Part shown: one piece after another, positions 57,580-64,000 of the stretch
How the letters are laid out: each line of letters starts with the position of its first letter
Numbering within the stretch: the first letter of the stretch is position 1
Assembly: GCA_020726505.1 (NCBI GenBank)
Contig: JAHLEZ010000002.1
Location: 2,542,001-2,606,000 of the forward strand
DNA: 64,000 bases
Direction: 5' to 3'
From: Leptodontidium sp. MPI-SDFR-AT-0119
Taxonomy: Eukaryota > Ascomycota > Leotiomycetes > Helotiales > Leptodontidiaceae
The notes under the pieces: generated by a model
Told to the model about the DNA's origin: nothing
What the model saw: only the letters and a program-made list of their open reading frames with translations
The model's database searches: none
Program-made: the position numbers and the translations under genes

Positions 57580-58771
57580 CCTTTCTTTCTTGGGATGTTA
57601 CCGTGATGTTAGATTAAGGCGAGTCCTTCAGGTGGAGTTTTGAAATGGAGTAGACTAGCTAGAGATCAAGGAAGTCTTCACTAGTTTTCAGAGCTTTGTG
57701 ATTTTGTTCCTCCTCTCGAGATTCCTCTTGTCCTCCCCTGACCGACCTCTAGTGCAAAACGGCATTGCCCTCTTGGAGTATGACAAGCAGCGAAAGTCCT
57801 TATATATTCTCCTCCTACCAAGGTAGCCCAGAGGCCACTTTCAAGAGCTATTTACTACCACTTGATAACAGCATTGGCGACAAAGTTCACGATGCCGCTC
57901 AATGCCCAAGCGGAAAGTCTCTGAACCATGACAGAAAGACCCAGTTGTGGATTTCCTTCTCTTACTTTCCATTTTTACTCTTCCGTCGGTCTATTTTCTC
58001 ATCGTTATCGGCAAACCCCTTTCCACACTTCAAGAGCGATATTCCAGGTTGCGTTTTACCGTGCTGCCGTTGCTTTAAGGTTGGAATAAACAAAACAGAG
58101 ACAAGAAGTGAGCGTTCCTTCCATTTTGGTTTCCAGTTAAGTCAAATCTCATCTCTGAAGAGAGTGTCACCTCTCATTTCTTACTTCTTCAAACTTAAAC
58201 ACCACGACTATGCCCCCAAGAATCAAACCTGGATTACTGCTCTATTAGTCGCAGAATTCCTGTGGCTTCGTGGCATCGACCAAGGACTCCTCGGGGAACC
58301 TTGAGCCACAACAAGGCCGTCTGCATGCCCTGGTAGCTTTCATGGACTCACTAGGCGCTCCTGGCTATCCGGTAGCTCTTTCAACACTCGGGAAAACACC
58401 AGCACAATCGGCAGCACCTAAAATGAGTCTATCTTCGTTACGTTGGAAGGTATCATCTAGTTGTCACAGAATGAAATTTCCAATGACCGTGGGGTTAGAA
58501 AATCTCTGCATTATCCTACGGAAGTCTGCCGTCTCTCTCGTCACTTTTTGTCTGGCACCTGCTGTTGCACGTATCTGCCTCAGACATCTCGGTCTCTGGC
58601 TGCCACAAAGTCTTCTTCCTTGTTCCATCCTCTCTCTGATACCTGGTCGTTCTGAAAATGGTATCTCTCCAACGACTTACAGTGGGCCGAAGCCACACCT
58701 GCTTGGATCATCGATGTACTTGGTGACGGTTAGAACATACATCTTCGAGGGCAGTAGAAGAAGGAGCTTAC
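57580..58771. other. Intergenic; overlapping + ORFs not supported
   Basis: Two long + frames (57765-58304 and 58270-58899) overlap each other, lack recognisable features, and the second runs antisense into the 2EXR gene at 58772. I treat both as chance frames. Confidence 0.45.
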
Positions 58772-59627
58772 TCAGTCCTTTGGGTACATCATTCTCAACG
58801 CTCCCTCGGAAACGATTTCTACCTCACTCGCCTCCCACTTCTCTCCCGGGTCGACACCACGAAAGACGATCTGCCGAAGCAGAGTTATCAAGTCTTTAAG
58901 CTCCTGCTGGTCCAGAGGAATGACTGGTACAGAGGTAACCTGTGCCCAGTACATCCAAGGCTCGACAACAAACAGCTTCTTCAAGCCAGGGAAGGCAATG
59001 TTTGCCTCAATTGCCATGTTGACCAGTGCTCTCGAGTTGTAGATGGGTATTGGAGCTGGGAGGGCCAGGTTCTTGACTCGATCGAGCTCAATCTGGTCGT
59101 CCCCCGTCAACTGCACAATAGCTGCGAAGGACAGCCAGATCGGAATACTGAAGCATGTCAGAACGTCGATGGGGAAGTCGATGTACACTATCAAAACGTC
59201 AGAATTGTGCTGTCTTACACCGCAGAAGCCAAGAAATATATCGATTTGGAGTCTTGCGTTTTCAGGACTCGGCCAGCAGCGCAGGAGAAAACAAAAAGGG
59301 CCAATCTTTACCTGGGTGTGCGAGGACGTTTTCAAAAGCTAAATGGTACTTCCTCAGGGCAACGGCTCGAGACTCTCCATTGATTGAGAGGAGCATCGGA
59401 GGAGCGGCGAAACTTCCAATTGAGGCTTGAAGCTGTCCCATTGCATTGGCTACAGGCTGGCTACCCATTTCTGGGAGGTGTCTCTGAACAATCTCAACGA
59501 GTCTCGGACTCTGGTGATAGCCCCAGATCTCATCCCTGAGTTCCAAGGAGAGCTTCGGGAACTTGGTGAAGGTGTATAGTACTTTAGTCTCCGAGATCGG
59601 GATATCTGCGGTTGCTGCCATCTTCAT
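58772..59627 (-). CDS. 2EXR-domain protein, two exons
   Basis: Exons 59627-59312 and 59187-58772 join in phase through a GTAAAG...GATAG intron, giving 243 residues. The motif FTKFPKLSLELRDEIWGYHQ lies at 20-39, then PRLVEIV, MLLSINGESRAVALRKYHLA and, across the junction, VYIDFPIDVLTCFSIPIW. The C-terminal half has KKLFVVEPWMYW and EVEIVSEGALRMMY. It starts at MKMAATADIPIS; a second Met two codons later is equally possible. Intact. Confidence 0.83.
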
Positions 59628-61547
59628 TGTGGTTGTGGAAGCTGTTGTCGTTGATCTTTAGAAAAGGGTCTGAAGATCTGACGATATCTGAAGTGAAGTG
59701 GCAGATAGCGGAGAGCACTGCTCTGGACGAGTTCAACTTCATTTTTTTTGTTGCTGCTTTCGTTCGTTCTGGTCTCCGATCTAGGAACCGCGAGGTCGCT
59801 TAGGCAAATCAGTATCTCTAGGATTTGGGATCTTGGGCACTTCTAAACGAAGAAGGGCCACTTACAGATCAAATGAAAGTGTCGGCGAGGGATATTCGAA
59901 GAATACGGAGAACATACACAGCGAAGAGGTCAAATGTCTGCAAGCATTTAAAAATGATCCCGGTTGAGCAATCCTCGCACCAGCGATAAGGCGAATGTTG
60001 ACCGTATCCTCACCAATTGCAATTATCACTTCATGCAGAGTCACCCTCTCCTGCTAGAGGAAGCAGTTGTGAGATGTCCCACCGAGAACCTGGCCCTTTC
60101 GTTCTTTGTTGGGTATTCATTCCCGAGTCGTCAGGTTTTTCAAGGGGCGTTCTAGACTAAATCCTGTCTGTTTATCGGCGTTCTTCGGTTTGCCAGCTCA
60201 TGTGCTCAATCAAAAAGGTGAGGCTTCGTTTGGAGTCTCGCGTAAGAAGGAATTAGAAGAATTCGGCCTATTGATTTACATGCTTTTGTGTTGGACCTTT
60301 GGGGGCAGCGTGGCGGGGGATGGTTCCAGCTGAGAGGGCGGGATCAATCATGTTTCGACGGGCAGCCAGCCGAGGGCCTACAAAATTCGGTTGCTGAAAA
60401 GCATGTAATGGAAACGGAAATTATTTTGGTATGGTTGGCCAATAGGTGCTTCGGATGCCATGAGATTGATCGTGTTGTGGATGGCATGGTGGCGTTTGCT
60501 TGGTGAAGGGGAGAAAAAGGCCACCCTCCTCCACAACAGCCTTCGAGCACAGTGTTTTAGCAAGGGTAAATTGACAGGTCCGAGAGTTTTGAAAGAAGAC
60601 TTCCATAGGTGTGATAAATCTGGGCTTTTTGTGATGCTTGGAGATGTTAGATAGGTCCAGAGTCAAGCTTTGTCCCGGTGAGTAGACCAAAGAGCGGAAT
60701 TCCTGAAGTTAGGACGGTAAATTAGACACCGAGAACCGAGAACCGAGGACTGGATGGCCATGATTAATATCATAATTGGAATGATGGAAATATGAAGTAG
60801 TTGGGGTGCAAGGAGAGAGAAGACAGGATTAATGAGGACATCAGTGCGCGCCTTCCAGCTAGGAGGAAGAAGGTGGATAGGGAAAGGACTATCGAAAAAC
60901 GGACGCGCAAACCCCTTTCAATACCTTAGGATTTAGCGACGGATCATGACTTCAATGCATTTGAAGTAAAATCTACTGTAATCTATCATGGTTCTCAGGA
61001 TTTTCAATGCAAGGGTGTTTTTCCGTATGTGTGATGTTGGACTTGGTGTAGTCACGTGATTTGGCAATCTCCATTGCCTCCGAGGATTTGGAAAAGATCT
61101 TGACAAATAGCGCTCAATCAGTGCAGAAGGTAGTTAGCTTGGCCATAGGGAGTAGATATTGCAAATGCTTCTTCACAACCGTTTATTTCATTAAGAAAGG
61201 TGTGATGTCAAAGACTTTTGTATTTCTCTCTCACTATCGGCAACTTGAAGTGCAGCAGTAGGGGTACGCATTATCTCAAGGCCCATTCAACTCAACCACT
61301 ACAAAGACGTAGGACATTAATGAAAGTAGTGAGAGACATCGTCTCCATCTTCATTCCCCTGAATATCTACTCGGATTACCACCAAACCCCCCAGCGAAAA
61401 CAAAAGTATCAAAGTTCACTCTTCCACAAGACCAACCAACCATCCACCAGATATTGGCTATCAAAACGACCAGGAATATTGTGTTACCAGAACTTAGCAA
61501 CCTCAATATCCTCAAGCAGCTTGGTGATTGCGAGTCCAACCATTGCA
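59628..61547. other. Intergenic, no gene recognised
   Basis: About 1.9 kb with only short frames on both strands and no repeat or RNA signature noticed. Confidence 0.5.
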
Positions 61548-62591
61548 TTAAGCGATTGACGAGTTTGCTGGAGCGGATTGTTGTCCTTGTTGCTGTGTAG
61601 CAGCATTTTCTCCGATCAACCTGGCTTCAGCTTCCTCAGCCCGTTCAGCAGCCTCTTCTTCCTCCGAAATGATACGCCCCTATCCAGTAATTAGTCTTCA
61701 ATCTTCCCAACAGATCTATATGGCGCTTACCGTCCAGCCCTGAATTTTCTCCTTGAACTGGGGCGAGCGAACAAGCTTGAACTTGACCCTATTCTCATCC
61801 GTGCGCTCAACAGTGTACTCCTCCCAGCCCAACTGCAATTCTCTGATACCATCGCAGACCTCTTTCATGATAGTCTCGCCTTCAGGACGCATGAGCTGAT
61901 TCTCGATCAAGACAACTTTGAGACCCTTCATCTGGTTGAACATAGCACCAAGCATACCCTCACTCGCTTCGACATTGCCAACAGCAATCTGTGTAACATT
62001 AGTATGAAACTCGCGCATATTCCACCGATAGCCGTTTGTGAGACTGCGAGGGAGGTAGTTGGGAGCCGAGCCACCATAAAAGTGGAGGAGAGCCTCGGGG
62101 TTGTCGAAGTGGAGCAAATCGGTCTTGGGGTTGTAGTAGACGGGGACGCCTCCGAACTGGTGTGCGAAGCATGGACGGTGGTAGATCATGACTTCCTGGC
62201 GGGTTTCGTGGCAGACGCCGAGGAGACGAGGGACTTTGTAGGAGGCCTCAGGGCGGTACACCCAGGTTTGGGTTCGGATGTTGCCAATAATAATGTATTG
62301 CGCATGGCCGTTGGCGGTAATGAAGATGCTTTGAGGCTCGGGGAGGACGCGGCGCCAGACCTCGCGGCGTAACTCGAGAGGAAGCTTGGGAAAGCGAGGG
62401 AAGACTTCCATGGGGATGTAGCCGTCTTCGATGGTTCTGAAGCCGATGGGATCATCTTCGCCGTATTGGAGACCAATGGGGCCGACAAGGTCTCCGCCTT
62501 GATCAGCCATGCCCATCGCAGCAAGAGAGGCGGCAGCGGCACGCTCTTGGCGTGTGCGTTGGCGTTGTCTTCTCTTTGATCGTCTTGACAT
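61548..62591 (-). CDS. 2EXR-domain protein, two exons
   Basis: Exons 62591-61731 and 61679-61548 join in frame (GTAAGC donor, CTAAT branch, ATAG acceptor): 330 residues. The N-terminus is strongly basic (MSRRSKRRQRQRTRQERAAA), like a nuclear-localisation or nucleic-acid-binding tail. The motif FPRFPKLPLELRREVWRRVL is at 64-83. Then SIFITANGHAQYIII, LLGVCHETRQEVMIYHRPCF and NPKTDLLHFDNPE follow. The second exon adds an acidic/Gln-rich tail (ISEEEEAAERAEEAEARL). This is the largest intact copy in the window. Without the intron the frame would stop six codons later with VSAI, so I prefer the spliced form. Confidence 0.87.
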
Positions 62592-63554
62592 GTTTGCGAA
62601 AGGGCGCGGAGCAGGGTTTGAGGCAGTTGATGTGTTCTTGCAGTTGTTGATTGATTCGGGGTAGTCCTGGGATCTGTTAGTACGGTATCAAATAAGATGG
62701 AGATAGTTAGCATACGTCAAAGTCGTCGTCGAATCTGAGCCTGAGATGTTTTGTTGGGCCGTGCATACCTTTGCGAAGACGAGATTTGCAAACGAAGAGT
62801 TGTGATGGAAGCCGTGAGTGGTAGGGTGAGTGGAAAGAGGAAGGAAGATGTATTCCCGTGGGGAATTCTTCCTATTGTTGACAGCTGGGAGGCGGGGCGA
62901 ACCCTTCCTATTGTCGAGGAGGCTCGCGAAAGGTGAATTCGTCGGGACAACGGCCGCACTTTGTTTACACCGAAACCTCATTTGGCGAAGGCAGATCCTT
63001 GCTCGTCACGTGCAATTATTATAGCTGATGAAATTCTTGGAGAATGACTGCTACTGGGTATCCCAGTTTTGGTTCTCGCATTTGTGGAAAAGATCGCAGT
63101 TTGATGGTCACCTCAAAGTAGGCAGATTCATGTGTGTTTAACATCTTCAGTTCAAAGCCTTGTGTGATCGCTGGTGCAGTATGTAGTTCTCGAGAACCTG
63201 TGTCAATCTCATCTCCTGACACACATCCCTTCTTCCGAGATCGAGAGACTCGGAATAAAGCAGAAAAATTCGCAAGGGAAAAGGAGACAGACACCCATAG
63301 TGTAACGCTGCAAGTCGCGCGCAGTACCGAGTGAATACAAAAGCGCCACCCAAAGGATTTCTCCTCCCAGTTTCCATATCCCATCGCAGAAAACGGTAGA
63401 AAAGTCAAGAATAAAGCAACAAGCCACCCACGCCGTCATGCAGAAAGTCGCGCGCAATAACTAGAGGACATAGAGGCTCCACCATGATGAATCTCTCACC
63501 TAGCATCCATGTCCAATTCCATATGAAAGTTCCTCGCGGTCCCAAAGTCCGTAC

Positions 63555-63589
<35 letters not shown>

Positions 63590-63731
63590 ATCTCTGCCAA
63601 CCCAATATCCTGTGCCTTCCACCATGGTTTCTCCGGCTGCGAAAGAGTCTTGAGGAACAATAGTGTATGTGCAGTCTGTTGATAGTATCAAGTCCGGTCC
63701 TCGTATCGCAGTACTGGGCATTGTCTTCGAT
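62592..63731. other. Intergenic with A32 run
   Basis: No coding signature supported. A homopolymer of 32 A on the + strand occupies 63556-63587. Confidence 0.55.
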
Positions 63732-64000
63732 CTAGGATGAGCTAAAGGCTCGAGGTTTTCTAGCATCTCGGGCATCCTTGACGCGCTGAGCTTTTTCTTC
63801 AGTATTCTTTCTATCGATCTCGTCCTGGAAGAAGGTAAGTGCATGAACGAGCTTGGTGTTTATTGTACTTACCAGCAACTTTCCCATCCGCAAGCGGGAT
63901 TTGTGCGTGACGGTAGGCTCAGCGTATGTTTTAGTGACCTCCATATTCTTCTGCCAATAGGGGATCAGCGAATTTGACTGATCTGTGTATGCTTTGCCCC
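63732..64000 (-). CDS. 3' end of a gene running off the window
   Basis: Minus-strand frame open to the window edge: KAYTDQSNSLIPYWQKN, then MEVTKTYAEPTVTHKSRLRM and GKLL at a GTAAGT donor. A TTCCAG acceptor about 48 bases on continues in phase with DEIDRKNTEEKAQRVKDARD and ends KPRAFSSS. A charged, helical C-terminus. The start and most of the protein lie beyond 64000, so I assign no family. Confidence 0.55.
   Translation of the reverse strand, partial: GKAYTDQSNSLIPYWQKNMEVTKTYAEPTVTHKSRLRMGKLLVSTINTKLVHALTFFQDEIDRKNTEEKAQRVKDARDARKPRAFSSS

Noticed and set aside
57765..58899. Two long overlapping + strand ORFs (179 and 209 codons)
   Set aside because: No recognisable domain, they overlap each other in different frames, and the second overlaps a well-supported 2EXR gene on the other strand.

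Overview
This is a window from the nuclear genome of a filamentous ascomycete (Pezizomycotina; the gene repertoire suggests a Leotiomycete, which is inference). Supporting signs are short GT-AG introns of about 45-75 bases with CTAAC/CTGAC-like branch sites, a fused alpha-beta tryptophan synthase, a LaeA-like methyltransferase, a fungal rhodopsin-domain membrane protein, and DNA transposons decayed in the way repeat-induced point mutation (RIP) produces: AT-rich sequence with Trp and Gln codons turned into stops.

Layout. 1-3766: unassigned flank, then a dead 3008-bp hAT transposon. 3767-11126: C-terminal piece of a 2EXR gene, a rhodopsin-domain gene, an FAD-monooxygenase pseudogene and a 2EXR relic. 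12064-15555: an intact 2EXR gene, then a 2EXR pseudogene interrupted by a 376-bp MITE. 17079-18060: a broken gene of unknown family. 19058-22346: housekeeping island with tryptophan synthase and, divergently, SDHAF4. 22613-28741: two broken 2EXR genes, the LaeA-like methyltransferase (11 exons, all in frame) and an intact 2EXR gene. 29521-34611: a Sac7-type RhoGAP pseudogene split by a piggyBac-like element that itself contains a Tc1-like element. 34632-40310: SRPBCC-like fragment, NmrA-like reductase, quinone-oxidoreductase-like MDR enzyme. 40616-43623: second 3008-bp hAT copy, inverted. 43624-62591: a dense run of eight 2EXR genes. 63732-64000: 3' end of an unknown gene.

Two points dominate. 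First, the window is a 2EXR (Pfam PF20150, function unknown) expansion: I count fourteen loci on both strands, about half apparently intact and half broken. Second, the two hAT copies carry each other's 8-bp target-site duplications, and one 2EXR gene is cut so that its 5' part lies at 43624-44603 and its 3' part at 3774-3992, in matching frame. Both facts are explained by recombination between the inverted hAT copies, which flipped the 36.85 kb between them (or by an assembly error with the same geometry). The enzymes do not form an obvious biosynthetic cluster. I did not find rRNA, tRNA or CRISPR features.
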